From the NCBI RefSeq assembly GCF_047607725.1, contig NZ_JBLKSS010000013.1, positions 1 to 27,609 of the forward strand: a stretch of 27,609 nucleotides of DNA, written 5' to 3'. The notes under the pieces are model-generated. The model was given only the letters and a program-made list of their open reading frames with translations, was not told the DNA's origin and did no database searches. Below are positions 7,864-16,450 of this stretch, one piece after another. Origin of the DNA: JBLKSS01 sp047607725 (GTDB lineage: Bacteria > Pseudomonadota > Gammaproteobacteria > Enterobacterales > Enterobacteriaceae). The position numbers were made by a program, and so were the translations under genes. The number at the start of each line of letters is the position of its first letter. Position 1 is the first letter of the stretch.

Positions 7864-10416
7864 TTAGCTGCTGCGGGCGTTTTGCGCCAGCGGCGGCGCG
7901 CCATTTTCAAACGGCGTGGCGCACAAATGGGAGAGCACGCTGCTGCGAAACGGCACGACCTGAATACGGCCGTCCAGATTCATAATCTGATAGAACTGCG
8001 GCAAATTGAAATTGATGAAGCTGGAGCCGTAGGTGAACCGGTCGTGGGACGAGGAGTAGAACCGGCTGACGTCGCGCACCAGCTCCTCTTTGCTGCCTTC
8101 GCAATGATGATAGGCTTCCACCCGATTGGTTTCATCGAGAATATAGATATTGAATCCGCTGTCGTCGGTGGTGTCTTCAAAAAAGAACTGGATGATACCT
8201 TCGCTGGCGAACCCGTCCACGACTGGCGGCAGATGGATCTGCTCGGTCTCCATTTGGATGGACAGCCCGTGCAGTTTATTGTTGGAAATGGCGCCGTAGA
8301 ATTCCACCGCGTTTTCCAGCTTCTGCACCGAAACGCTTAGGCGCTCGAAAAACAGCCCCCAGGTCTGTCCCTCCACACGCACCGCCTTGAACCGCGCTGG
8401 GTCTTGGCGGGTACTGGAGAGACGTAGCTCGATACATTCGGAAACCAACTGCTGCACCCGGGTGCGGATAAGCCCGCGTAAATACTGGCTGTAACAGAAT
8501 ACCTCCACCGTATCCGGCGGCGCGGCGTCCTGATGCATTTTGCCGAGAATGGTTTTCAACGCTTCCAGCACCGCCAGCTCGCCGCTGAAATGCAGGGTGC
8601 GCACTTCATTCCACGAGTTGCGATAAAGCAGATCGATGCTGCCCACCAGACACTGTTGCTGCTGGCCGAAGCTGAAAACGTCCAGCTTACGGAAATCGAA
8701 ATGCACCACTTGATTGCGGAATACCGCAGTGGGATCGTGTTCCAGATTGACGATAATCGCCAGATGACGAATTTCGCACGGGCTGTAGAGCGCCTTGGGG
8801 GTCGGGGTCGGCACCCGCAACGGGAAGTGGCCTGCGACATCGGCGATGAGCTCATTCAGTTTGGCTCTATCGCAGGTATCGCTGCCCTTGATATGCACTT
8901 GGGTCGAGTGGGTCAACAGCCCGTTAAACCAGGCCCAGGCAACCAGTTTATTGAGATAGAGGTTATATTCCAGCGGCTGGTGGCTGATGATGGAATCCAT
9001 CGACGGCGACTGGTTGTATAAATACCAGCCGGTGCGGTTGGCGCGACCCTGCGGCACGTGTATGAACGTCAGGTGCGGCTCCGACAGATCCGGCGAGATC
9101 TGCGGATTAAGCAACGTCACTTTGCCCGGCGGCGCCTCGAAGGCCGCATACAGCTTGCGGGTCAGCACGCCGATATCCTGCGGGCTGGCGCTGACGCTCA
9201 AGTTGTTGCGGCGGGCAAACCGGATCAGATTGCGGTAACTCTGCATCATGGCGTCCAGCAGCTCGTTATGCGCTTCACGCACCTGGCCTATCTTCCAGTT
9301 GGCGCGATCGTCCAGCATTTTCAGCCGCGCCTCATCCCAACCCCAGCTCGTCACCAGCTGCGTCAGGATCTCACGCCGCCAGGGGGTGCCCGTCGGATCC
9401 TGAGACAATTTTTCGCATACCTTCAGATAAAAGCAGCGGCGCACCAAGTCCAGCCGCGTCATATCGTTTATCTGGGTCAGGTAGTACGTCACCCGTTCTA
9501 GCATCATGCAGTAGGGATCGAGGCCGAAGGACACGATTTCGCCGTCATGCAGCCGCTGTTTAATCTTCATCGCCAGCAGTTCGGTATGGGGATATTCCCA
9601 GGAGTAGGCTTCCAGCAGCAGGGTTTTCAGCACCGCCTTGTAGGGGGAGTCGATGCTTTTATACAACTGCCACAGGCTGGCGCCGAAATACTCTTCCGCG
9701 GACAGGGTGCCGAGGCCCCCCAAATCCAGCCACTCGTTGGGTGTCAGCGCGCCGCGGGCGTACAGCGACAGAACATATTCGTCGTAATGAGCCTCTTCGT
9801 CCCCCGGCACCATGTTCCACAGGATACGCTTACCGTCCATGCGCACGGCGGTGCGATAGAATTCATCCAGCAACAGGATATGCTGGGTGGAGCCGCAGTC
9901 CTCGTCGCCTAAACTGCCGCTTTCGTTATGGCGAAAACGGTTTTCATCTATCAAGAAGAAGTTGACGTCCACGCCCTGGCGCGTCGCCCACTGTTCCAGC
10001 AGGTGGCACTTGCGCTGTAACTGGGCGCGTTCTTCGTTGTCCAGCCAGGATTGGTGACACACCCAGATGTCGAGATCGGAATTGGCGTTCTGGCCGATGG
10101 AAGAGGTACTGCCCATTGAGTAAACGCTGGTGATCGGCTGCTCGCCGCTATCCGGCGCCGCCACCGCCGCGCCGGCCAGGCGGCCGATATCGTCAAGCCA
10201 GGCGCGCTGCGTTTCGTCGGGGGTATAAAAACAGATGCCGTGGGGCACATTACCGTCCAGGTAACCCGGAAGCATCGGATGATGAAAATGTAGTAAGGTT
10301 GGCAGCAGACTGTATACGTGTTGAAAATCCGGCCCCATGGCCGCCAACGCGCGATCCACCCGAAGTTGGTTAATCGCGTCCAGTCTCTGTTTCAAGGTCT
10401 CGATATAGAAGTACAA
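7864..10416 (-). CDS. cyaA: cyaA, class I adenylate cyclase
   Basis: CyaA makes cAMP from ATP and is the cytoplasmic enzyme that feeds the CRP regulon. The 850 residues align along the whole length of E. coli CyaA (848). The N-terminal catalytic domain shows the nucleotidyltransferase pattern MGSTSSIGQNANSDLDIWV at residues 101-119, with the metal-binding Asp114 and Asp116. The C-terminal regulatory half, which responds to EIIA-Glc, is also complete (HHCEGSKEELVRDVSRFYS). The start is TTG, as in E. coli, where it limits expression; AGGCGAG lies 6 bases upstream. The gene is divergent from hemC with a CRP-type site between them. Intact cyaA argues that catabolite control still works. Only the last 20-25 residues differ clearly from E. 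coli. Confidence 0.97.
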   Translation of the reverse strand: MYFYIETLKQRLDAINQLRVDRALAAMGPDFQHVYSLLPTLLHFHHPMLPGYLDGNVPHGICFYTPDETQRAWLDDIGRLAGAAVAAPDSGEQPITSVYSMGSTSSIGQNANSDLDIWVCHQSWLDNEERAQLQRKCHLLEQWATRQGVDVNFFLIDENRFRHNESGSLGDEDCGSTQHILLLDEFYRTAVRMDGKRILWNMVPGDEEAHYDEYVLSLYARGALTPNEWLDLGGLGTLSAEEYFGASLWQLYKSIDSPYKAVLKTLLLEAYSWEYPHTELLAMKIKQRLHDGEIVSFGLDPYCMMLERVTYYLTQINDMTRLDLVRRCFYLKVCEKLSQDPTGTPWRREILTQLVTSWGWDEARLKMLDDRANWKIGQVREAHNELLDAMMQSYRNLIRFARRNNLSVSASPQDIGVLTRKLYAAFEAPPGKVTLLNPQISPDLSEPHLTFIHVPQGRANRTGWYLYNQSPSMDSIISHQPLEYNLYLNKLVAWAWFNGLLTHSTQVHIKGSDTCDRAKLNELIADVAGHFPLRVPTPTPKALYSPCEIRHLAIIVNLEHDPTAVFRNQVVHFDFRKLDVFSFGQQQQCLVGSIDLLYRNSWNEVRTLHFSGELAVLEALKTILGKMHQDAAPPDTVEVFCYSQYLRGLIRTRVQQLVSECIELRLSSTRQDPARFKAVRVEGQTWGLFFERLSVSVQKLENAVEFYGAISNNKLHGLSIQMETEQIHLPPVVDGFASEGIIQFFFEDTTDDSGFNIYILDETNRVEAYHHCEGSKEELVRDVSRFYSSSHDRFTYGSSFINFNLPQFYQIMNLDGRIQVVPFRSSVLSHLCATPFENGAPPLAQNARSS

Positions 10417-10509
10417 GACGTCTCGCCTGATTATCCCGGTGTTAGAAAAACCCGTTTCTCCACCCGACCGGCGTAGTGAGTAGTAGAATTATTGGCCGGT
10501 AAATGCTGG

Positions 10510-10531
10510 AAACGTGATCAATTTAACACCT
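10510..10531 (-). promoter_or_regulatory. CRP binding site in the cyaA promoter region
   Basis: The minus strand contains GTGTTAAATTGATCACGTTT within this 22-base site. From memory this equals the CRP site that overlaps the main E. coli cyaA promoter (P2) and mediates negative autoregulation by cAMP-CRP. One half-site is good (GATCACGTTT, the complement of AAACGTGATC); the other is weak. It lies about 95-115 bases before the cyaA TTG. Confidence 0.75.
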
Positions 10532-10537
10532 TGCTGA

Positions 10538-10565
10538 TTGACCGTAAAGAAAGTTAAGCTATCCA
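10538..10565 (+). promoter_or_regulatory. Candidate sigma-70 promoter for hemCDXY
   Basis: TTGACC at 10538-10543 and TATCCA at 10560-10565 are separated by 16 bases on the plus strand, pointing to hemC. A further TATAGC occurs at 10571-10576. The -35 is good and the -10 mediocre. The position just beside the CRP site suggests the two divergent units share a control region. The call is a consensus match only. Confidence 0.35.
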
Positions 10566-10704
10566 TCGAGTATAGCACTTTCCCCAACGGCAACTTGTTA
10601 TTCCTTTTTTCTCCCTTCCCGCCTCGCTTAGCCGCCGCCGAAAACTGACAGTGCTTCATTATCGGTGTTAGGATGGTGGGTGAATGATAAAATCGGTAAT
10701 GACT

Positions 10705-11646
10705 ATGCAAGACAACCTTCTCAAAATCGCCACCCGACAGAGCCCTCTGGCGCTTTGGCAGGCGGGGTACGTGCGCGATGCATTGCTGCGCCACCACCCG
10801 CATTTGCAGGTGGAGCTGGTGCCCCTGGTGACCCGTGGCGACATCATCCTTGATACCCCGCTGGCAAAAGTGGGCGGTAAGGGATTGTTCATCAAAGAAT
10901 TGGAACGGGCGCTCCTGGAACATCGCGCCGATATCGCCGTCCATTCGATGAAGGATGTTACGGTCTATTTTCCCGACGGTCTGGGACTTTGTGTGCTGTG
11001 CGACCGCGACGATCCGCGCGACGCCTTCGTTAGTCCGCATTACGCCAATCTTGACGCGCTGCCGCCAGGGGCGATTATCGGCACTTCAAGTCTGCGCCGG
11101 CAGTGCCAGCTGCGCGAACGGCGTCCTGATTTGCAGGTACGCGATCTGCGCGGCAATGTCGGCACGCGGTTGGCGAAACTCGATCGGGGCGACTTTGATG
11201 CCGTCATCTTGGCGGTCGCCGGTCTGAAACGGCTGGGTCTGGAGGATCACATCCGTCAGGCCATCGATCCTGCGGACTCGCTGCCTGCGGTAGGTCAAGG
11301 GGCGGTCGGCATCGAATGCCGTCTGGATGATGCCCGCACGCTGGCGCTGCTGGCGCCGCTGCATCACCGGGAAACCGCCCTGCGCGTCGGTGCAGAACGC
11401 GCCATGAACGCCCGCCTGCAGGGAGGATGCCAGGTGCCTATCGGCAGTTATGCCGTGCTCGACGGCGACGAAGTCTGGCTGCGCGCCCTGGTGGGCTCGC
11501 CGGACGGCACCACCGTCATCCGCAGTGAAGGGCGGGCGCCGCTGGCGCAGGCGGAGCAGCTCGGCCAGCGCCTGGCTGACGATCTGCTGGATCGCGGCGC
11601 CCGCGCCATTTTGGCCCAGGTTTATCAGGACGACTCGCCGCAATGA
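10705..11646 (+). CDS. hemC: hemC, hydroxymethylbilane synthase
   Basis: HemC (porphobilinogen deaminase) joins four porphobilinogens into hydroxymethylbilane. The chosen start (MQDNLLKIATRQSPLALWQ) gives 313 residues, the E. coli length, and puts key residues at E. coli numbers: catalytic Asp84 in VHSMKDV and Cys242 in GGCQVPIG, which carries the dipyrromethane cofactor. The frame is open to ATGs at 10684 and 10699; 10684 has a better ribosome binding site (GGTGGGTGA), so the protein may carry seven more N-terminal residues. The stop overlaps hemD (ATGA at 11643-11646). The gene is intact. Confidence 0.96.
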   Translation: MQDNLLKIATRQSPLALWQAGYVRDALLRHHPHLQVELVPLVTRGDIILDTPLAKVGGKGLFIKELERALLEHRADIAVHSMKDVTVYFPDGLGLCVLCDRDDPRDAFVSPHYANLDALPPGAIIGTSSLRRQCQLRERRPDLQVRDLRGNVGTRLAKLDRGDFDAVILAVAGLKRLGLEDHIRQAIDPADSLPAVGQGAVGIECRLDDARTLALLAPLHHRETALRVGAERAMNARLQGGCQVPIGSYAVLDGDEVWLRALVGSPDGTTVIRSEGRAPLAQAEQLGQRLADDLLDRGARAILAQVYQDDSPQ

Positions 11647-12383
11647 GCATCCTCGTCACCCGCCCATCGCCCGCGGGCGAACAGCTGGTGAACAGGCTGC
11701 GCGCCCGCGGCAAATCCGCTTGGCATCTGCCGCTTATCGACTTTACCCCCGGCAATGACCTGCCGCATCTTCCGCAACGCCTCGCCGATCTGTCTGCCGG
11801 CGATTTATTGTTTATCGTCTCACAGCATGCAATCAACTACGCCCACCCCTGGCTGACGCAGCAGGGCGTCAGTTGGCCGGCCGGGTTGCACTATTACGCC
11901 GTGGGGCGCAGCACCGGCCTGCGGCTGCACGGTCTGAGCGGATTGCCGGTCAGCTACCCCGACGAGGGAGAAACCAGCGAGGATTTGCTGCGTCTGCCGG
12001 CGTTGGCGTGCATCGACGGCAAGCGCGCGCTTATCCTGCGCGGCAACGGCGGACGGGAAGTGCTGGAGCAGACGTTGCGCCAGCGCGGCGTGCAGACCAC
12101 CTATTGCGAATGCTACCGCCGCAGCCCGATACATTATGACGGCGAAGAGCAGGGTCGGCGTATGCGGACGCTGGGCATCGACACGCTGGTAATTACCAGC
12201 GGCGAAATGTTACAACAATTCTATACTTTAATGCCTGAATACTATCGCCGCGCCTGGCTGATGTCATGCCGGTTGATAGTGGTCAGCGAACGTTTAGCCA
12301 TGCTTGCCCGCCAATTGGGCTGGACGGACATCGTCGTAGCGAACGCGGCAGACAACGATGCATTGATGCGCGTATTGCTCTAA
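11643..12383 (+). CDS. hemD: hemD, uroporphyrinogen-III synthase
   Basis: HemD cyclises hydroxymethylbilane with inversion of ring D to uroporphyrinogen III, the branch point to haem, sirohaem and cobalamin. The 246 residues match the E. coli length, with ILVTRPSPAGEQL at the start and ITSGEMLQQF near residue 184, features usual for this poorly conserved family. It is coupled to hemC by a 4-base overlap and followed by hemX after 23 bases. No lesion is visible. Confidence 0.95.
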   Translation: MSILVTRPSPAGEQLVNRLRARGKSAWHLPLIDFTPGNDLPHLPQRLADLSAGDLLFIVSQHAINYAHPWLTQQGVSWPAGLHYYAVGRSTGLRLHGLSGLPVSYPDEGETSEDLLRLPALACIDGKRALILRGNGGREVLEQTLRQRGVQTTYCECYRRSPIHYDGEEQGRRMRTLGIDTLVITSGEMLQQFYTLMPEYYRRAWLMSCRLIVVSERLAMLARQLGWTDIVVANAADNDALMRVLL

Positions 12384-12406
12384 ATTTAATCATGGGACAG
12401 GCCAAC

Positions 12407-13624
12407 ATGACGGAACACACTACTCCAACGATCCCGCAGGATGACGCGACCAGGAAAGCAGATAGCCCGCATGCTTCGACCCCGCTTTCCGGCGACGCCG
12501 AGCCACGGCCCGCAGCACCCTCGTGCGCCGCGGGGGGGAAGATTCCGCCCGTCGGTAACGGCAAACCGGGCAAAACGGCCACAGGCCGCCGGCCGCTGGC
12601 GCTGATACTGGCGGCGCTGGCCCTGGTCATTGCCGTTTTGCTGGCGGTTGGCGTCTATATCGCCGCGCGTCAGCAGGCGCATCAACAAGAGGCCACGCGC
12701 GCGCAGCTGCAGGCGAGTCTCGATGAGCTCAATCAGGCGCAGCAGACGCAACGCCAGCAATACCAGGAGTCACTGGCCGCCCAAAGGCAAGCGCTCGACG
12801 CTGCGCGGGCGCAGCGGGAGGTCCAGGGGCGCGAGCTGGAGGATTTGCAGAACAAACTGACGGCAATCACCGGAACTAACACCAATACCTGGCTGCTGTC
12901 GCAGGCGGATTTTTTGGTGAAAATGGCCGGACGCAAATTGTGGAGCGACCGGGATGTCGTCACCGCCGGCGCATTGCTGAAAAGCGCTGACGCCAGTCTG
13001 GCGCAAATGAACGATCCCAGCCTCACCGAGGCGCGGCGCGCGATCACCGAGGATATTGGCACGCTGGCCGGCGTCAGCCAGATAGACTTCGATGGCATTA
13101 TCCTGAAACTCAACCAGTTGACCAACCAGGTGGATAACCTGCGGCTGGCGGATAACGACAGCGATGAATCCCCTATGGATAGCGATAGCGGCGAATTATC
13201 GGGGTCAATTCAAGAGTGGCGGCAGAACCTCAGCAAAAGCTGGCATAATTTCATGAACGATTTTATTACCGTGCGCTGCCGCGATACCGGCGCCGAACCG
13301 CTGCTGGCACCGAATCAGGATGTCTACCTGCGGGAAAATATCCGCGCCCGGCTGCTGGTCGCCGCCCAGGCGGTGCCGCGCCATCAGAATGAAATCTATC
13401 AGCAGTCGCTGGATTCCGTGTCCACCTGGGTGCGCGCCTATTTCGATACCGACGATGCCAATACCCGCGCTTTCCTGAGCCAGCTTGACGCTTTGGGCCA
13501 GGAGGATATCACCATGAACCTGCCGGATAGCCTGCAAAGCCAGCCGCTGCTGGATAAACTGATGCAGACCCGGGTACGCAATCTGCTGGCCCAGCCGGCG
13601 GCCCCCGCCGCACAGGGAGAATAA
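12407..13624 (+). CDS. hemX: hemX, inner-membrane protein of the hem operon
   Basis: The 405-residue protein has a hydrophilic, Pro/Ala-rich N terminus, one membrane helix at about residues 64-86 (LALILAALALVIAVLLAVGV), then a Gln/Ala-rich coiled coil (about 95-150), and a conserved domain with WLLSQADFLVKMAGRKLWSD and LRLADNDSDESPMDSD. It was once annotated as uroporphyrinogen III methyltransferase, but it lacks the SAM-binding fold of that enzyme; its function is unclear. I chose the ATG at 12407 (MTEHTTPT, as E. coli MTEQ) because GACAGG lies just upstream. The frame is open far into hemD. Confidence 0.93.
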   Translation: MTEHTTPTIPQDDATRKADSPHASTPLSGDAEPRPAAPSCAAGGKIPPVGNGKPGKTATGRRPLALILAALALVIAVLLAVGVYIAARQQAHQQEATRAQLQASLDELNQAQQTQRQQYQESLAAQRQALDAARAQREVQGRELEDLQNKLTAITGTNTNTWLLSQADFLVKMAGRKLWSDRDVVTAGALLKSADASLAQMNDPSLTEARRAITEDIGTLAGVSQIDFDGIILKLNQLTNQVDNLRLADNDSDESPMDSDSGELSGSIQEWRQNLSKSWHNFMNDFITVRCRDTGAEPLLAPNQDVYLRENIRARLLVAAQAVPRHQNEIYQQSLDSVSTWVRAYFDTDDANTRAFLSQLDALGQEDITMNLPDSLQSQPLLDKLMQTRVRNLLAQPAAPAAQGE

Positions 13625-13627
13625 GCG

Positions 13628-14920
13628 ATGATCAAGGTCTTATTGCTGTTCATCCTGCTGTTCGCGGGCATTATGCTCGGCCCGCTGGTCGCCGGTCATC
13701 AGGGATATGTGCTGATCCAGACCGATAATTACAATATTGAAACCAGCGTCACCGGTCTGGTGATTATTCTGATCCTGACGTTTATCGTTTTGTTTATCAT
13801 CGAATGGGCAATCCGCCGGCTGTTTCGGACCGGGGCGCGTACCCGCCGCTGGTTCAACGGCCGTAAAAATCATCGCGCCCGCAAGCACACCCGGGCGGCG
13901 CTGATGAAGCTGGCCGAAGGGGATTACCGTCAGGTGGAAAAACTCCTGGCGCGCAACGCCGATCACGCCGACCAGCCGGTGGTCAACTATCTGCTGGCGG
14001 CGGAAGCCGCGCAGCAGCGCGGGGACGATTTACGCACCAATCAGTACCTGGCCCGCGCGGCGGAAGTGGCGGACAACGATCAGCTACCGGTAGACATTAC
14101 CCGGGTGCGTATCCAACTCGCTCGCCATGAGGATCATGCCGCCCGCCACGGCGTCAACCGTCTGCTAGAAACCGCGCCGCGCCATCCCGAAGTGCTGCGC
14201 CTGGCGGAACAGGCGTTAATTCGCACGCACGCCTGGCAATCGCTGCTGGATATTCTGCCGGCAATGCGCAAAGTTCAGGTGTACGACGAGGCGACAATAA
14301 ATCGCTTACAGTATCAGGCTTTTAACGGGCTGATGGACCAGATCATGGAAAATCAGGGCAGTGAGGGGCTGAACCGCTGGTGGCGCGATCAAAGCAGGAA
14401 GGTGCGCAACGACGCCTCCCTACAGGTGGCGTTGGCAGAACATCTTATCGAATGCAACGATCACGACACCGCGAAGCGTCTCATTGTTAAGGCGCTTAAA
14501 CATCACGCTGACGATGAACTGCTGCCGCTGCCGCCGCACCTGAAGAGCGGCGACCCCGAGCAGGTGGAGAAAGCGCTGCGGCTGCAAATCCGTCAGCAGG
14601 GGGACACGCCGCTTTTGAGCAGTACGCTGGGGCAGTTGTTGATGAAACGCGGCGAATGGCAGGCCGCGGCCGACGCCTTTCGCGCCGCGCTTAAGCAGCG
14701 CCCGGATGCCCATGATTACGCCTGGCTGGCGGATGTGCTTGACCGGCTGCATAAGCCGGAAGAGTCGGCGCAGATGCGCCGCGAGGGTTTGATGCTGACG
14801 CTGGCAGCGCCGCCAAGCAAAACGCCCGCCCCGGCCGACGCGGCCCTCGCCGCCCAGACGCCGGCGGACGACGCCCGGGCCGAGCCGGTTAAAACGCCCC
14901 CCGCCGATCCCCGCCCTTAA
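13628..14920 (+). CDS. hemY: hemY, inner-membrane TPR protein of the hem operon
   Basis: HemY has two N-terminal membrane segments (about residues 4-24 and 41-62) around the conserved HQGYVLIQTDNYNIETSVTGL, followed by TPR-like helices (LLAAEAAQQRGDD, RHGVNRLL, RHPEVLRLAEQA, KQRPDAHDYAWLADVLDRL). It is named a protohaem-synthesis protein, but its biochemical role is not settled; it may scaffold late haem enzymes. It has 430 residues against 398 in E. coli. The extra part is a Pro/Ala/Thr-rich tail after residue 395, probably disordered. It starts 3 bases after hemX with GGGAG upstream. Confidence 0.95.
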   Translation: MIKVLLLFILLFAGIMLGPLVAGHQGYVLIQTDNYNIETSVTGLVIILILTFIVLFIIEWAIRRLFRTGARTRRWFNGRKNHRARKHTRAALMKLAEGDYRQVEKLLARNADHADQPVVNYLLAAEAAQQRGDDLRTNQYLARAAEVADNDQLPVDITRVRIQLARHEDHAARHGVNRLLETAPRHPEVLRLAEQALIRTHAWQSLLDILPAMRKVQVYDEATINRLQYQAFNGLMDQIMENQGSEGLNRWWRDQSRKVRNDASLQVALAEHLIECNDHDTAKRLIVKALKHHADDELLPLPPHLKSGDPEQVEKALRLQIRQQGDTPLLSSTLGQLLMKRGEWQAAADAFRAALKQRPDAHDYAWLADVLDRLHKPEESAQMRREGLMLTLAAPPSKTPAPADAALAAQTPADDARAEPVKTPPADPRP

Positions 14921-14929
14921 GGCCGGCTT

Positions 14930-14953
14930 GCCGGAGCGCGATGCCGCTCCGGC
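14930..14953 (+). terminator. Hairpin after hemY
   Basis: A perfect 9-base stem (GCCGGAGCG / CGCTCCGGC) with a 6-base loop starts 10 bases after the hemY stop. No T-run follows, so it is a weak intrinsic terminator at best; it may instead protect the mRNA 3' end. Confidence 0.5.
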
Positions 14954-15050
14954 TATGGCGCCTACCTCCCTGAGCAGAGTGCCGCATTGTCCCTTGCTTC
15001 CCTGCTGGCGCGAGAGGCCGCTTTGTCTATGACGCTGGCGCGGCCGTTCG

Positions 15051-15887
15051 TCAGTCCTGCACCGTCAATTGCCGCTGCTCGCCGAGCCCCTCAACGCCCA
15101 ACCGCAGCCGCTGGCCGGCCCACAAGAAGACCGGCTGCGGTTTTTGCCCCATCCCCACCCCCGGGGGCGATAATATCGCCCGGCAACAGACACATGAACC
15201 GGCTCAGGTAGCTGATAATCTCTTTGACGGAGAAAATCATCGTCGCCGTGGACCCCGCTTGGTAGCGCTTACCATCCACTTCCAACCAAAGCTGCAGCGC
15301 CTGTGGATCGGCGATTTCATCGGCGGTCACCAGCCAGGGACGGATGGGACCGAAACTGTCATAGCCCTTGCCTTTATCCCAGGTCCCCCCTCGCTCCAGC
15401 TACCAGTTCCGCTCACAGACACATCGTTCACCACGCAGTAGCCCGCCACGTGCCGCAGGGCGTCTTGTTCGGGGATATCTCGGCCGCCTTGACCGATCAC
15501 CACGCCAAGCTCCACCTCCCAATCGGTTTTTAGCGAGCCGCGCGGGATATGCTGCGCATCAAAAGGACCGCTGATAGCGGTGATCCATTTATTAAATACG
15601 ATAGGCTCGGTAGGGATTGCCACACCGGTTTCGGCCGCATGATCGGCATAATTCAACCCGATACAGACGAATTTACCTACCCAGCCGACGCAGGGGCCAA
15701 TGCGTGGATCGCCCGCCACCTTTGGCAGCGTAGCGGGATCCAGGGCGCGCAGGCGGGCAAGCGCCGCCGGCAATAACGTCTCGCCGGCGATATCCTCTAT
15801 CTCTCCGGCGAGGGAGCGCAGTTGGCCGTCCCCATCCAAGAGTGCCGGACACTCTTCGCCCGGCGGACCGTAACGTAATAGCTTCAT
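15051..15887 (-). pseudogene. Fumarylacetoacetate hydrolase-family protein, decayed
   Basis: The N-terminal part (about 157 residues, 15887 to about 15417) is clear: KFVCIGLNYADHAAETG, PIVFNKW, WEVELGVVIG and GYCVVNDVS are FAH-superfamily motifs with the metal-binding Glu residues of EVELGVVIG. Then, around 15370-15415, the frame is lost by a small deletion, and the restored frame has TAG where the family has a sense codon before LERGGTWDKGKGYDSFGP. The next part reads normally (LQLWLEVDGKRYQAGSTATM to LLPGDII). A further deletion near 15170-15180 removes part of the TGTPPGVG motif and shifts the frame again; the final frame ends VEGLGEQRQLTVQD at TGA 15053-15051. A perfect AAGGAGG lies upstream of the ATG at 15887. 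The substrate is unknown. Confidence 0.88.
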
Positions 15888-16450
15888 CTATCGCCTCCTT
15901 GCCGGCGAGTGAAATAGCCGGCGAGTGAAATAAAAGCGCTGAAGACCCGCACCAGACGGCGGGCCTATCCTTTAGTGCAGCTTGACGAAAATTGCCTGGC
16001 GATGAAAAATGACCGGGCAGTGCATTTTTGCTTTCTACCAACTTGTATTTATAGCAAAACGCCTCACGGCGTAGGGAATTTGCTTACTGGCCGGGGGCCG
16101 GAACAGGACGTTCCAGGTGCCACCGGCTTTTTTTATCTGTACCCGCAGAGCTAAGCCCACCCACGGGATAGCCTTCCCAGGCCAACAGCGGCGCATTTGG
16201 TCGCGAATAAACTTACTCTGCCCACCAGCGCGCAGCAAACGGCATGTTATTTCCGTACGGGCGTGAGAGACTACCCCCCACCTAACGGCAGGCTAATTCC
16301 CGCACGGGCGTAAGAGCCTAGCACCCCCACCAAACGGCAAGGCTTATTCCCGTACCGTCGTGAGAGCCTAATACCACACAGCAAACGGCGTCCGCATTCC
16401 CGCACAGGCGTACGGGGCATACCGCCGGCGCGACCTCAAGCGCTATTGCG
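15888..16450. other. Gene-less region with repeats
   Basis: I see no credible gene in these 563 bases. The part next to the FAH-family gene has a direct repeat of GCCGGCGAGTGAAATA (about 15901-15931). The rest holds the degenerate repeat units described separately at 16051-16086 and 16237-16430. Confidence 0.6.
16237..16430 (+). repeat. Four degenerate tandem repeats of 46-51 bases
   Basis: Four units begin at about 16237, 16283, 16332 and 16383. Each starts with a form of (A/T)AACGGC, continues with ATTCCCG(C/T)AC-GGCGT(G/A), and, except for the last, goes on to AGAG-CTA and a C/A-rich end. The units differ at many positions, so the array is old or under little selection. A similar unit in reverse orientation is visible at about 16051-16086. 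It is not a CRISPR array, because the units adjoin without unique spacers. Its role is unknown. Confidence 0.7.

Noticed and set aside
7601..7867. Plus-strand open frame of 88 codons in the place and direction expected for cyaY
   Set aside because: It overlaps lptM and has none of the acidic N-terminal helix or conserved sheet sequence of frataxin.
10489..11040. Minus-strand open frame of 183 codons over hemC and its promoter
   Set aside because: It lies opposite the highly conserved hemC and the cyaA/hemC control region and has no family resemblance.
13994..14050. tRNA or small RNA genes anywhere in the window
   Set aside because: I looked for tRNA-like T-loop and anticodon patterns by eye and found none that I could support; a covariance-model scan would be decisive.
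16227..16430. Possible CRISPR array
   Set aside because: Units adjoin without unique spacers, vary strongly and no cas genes are near.
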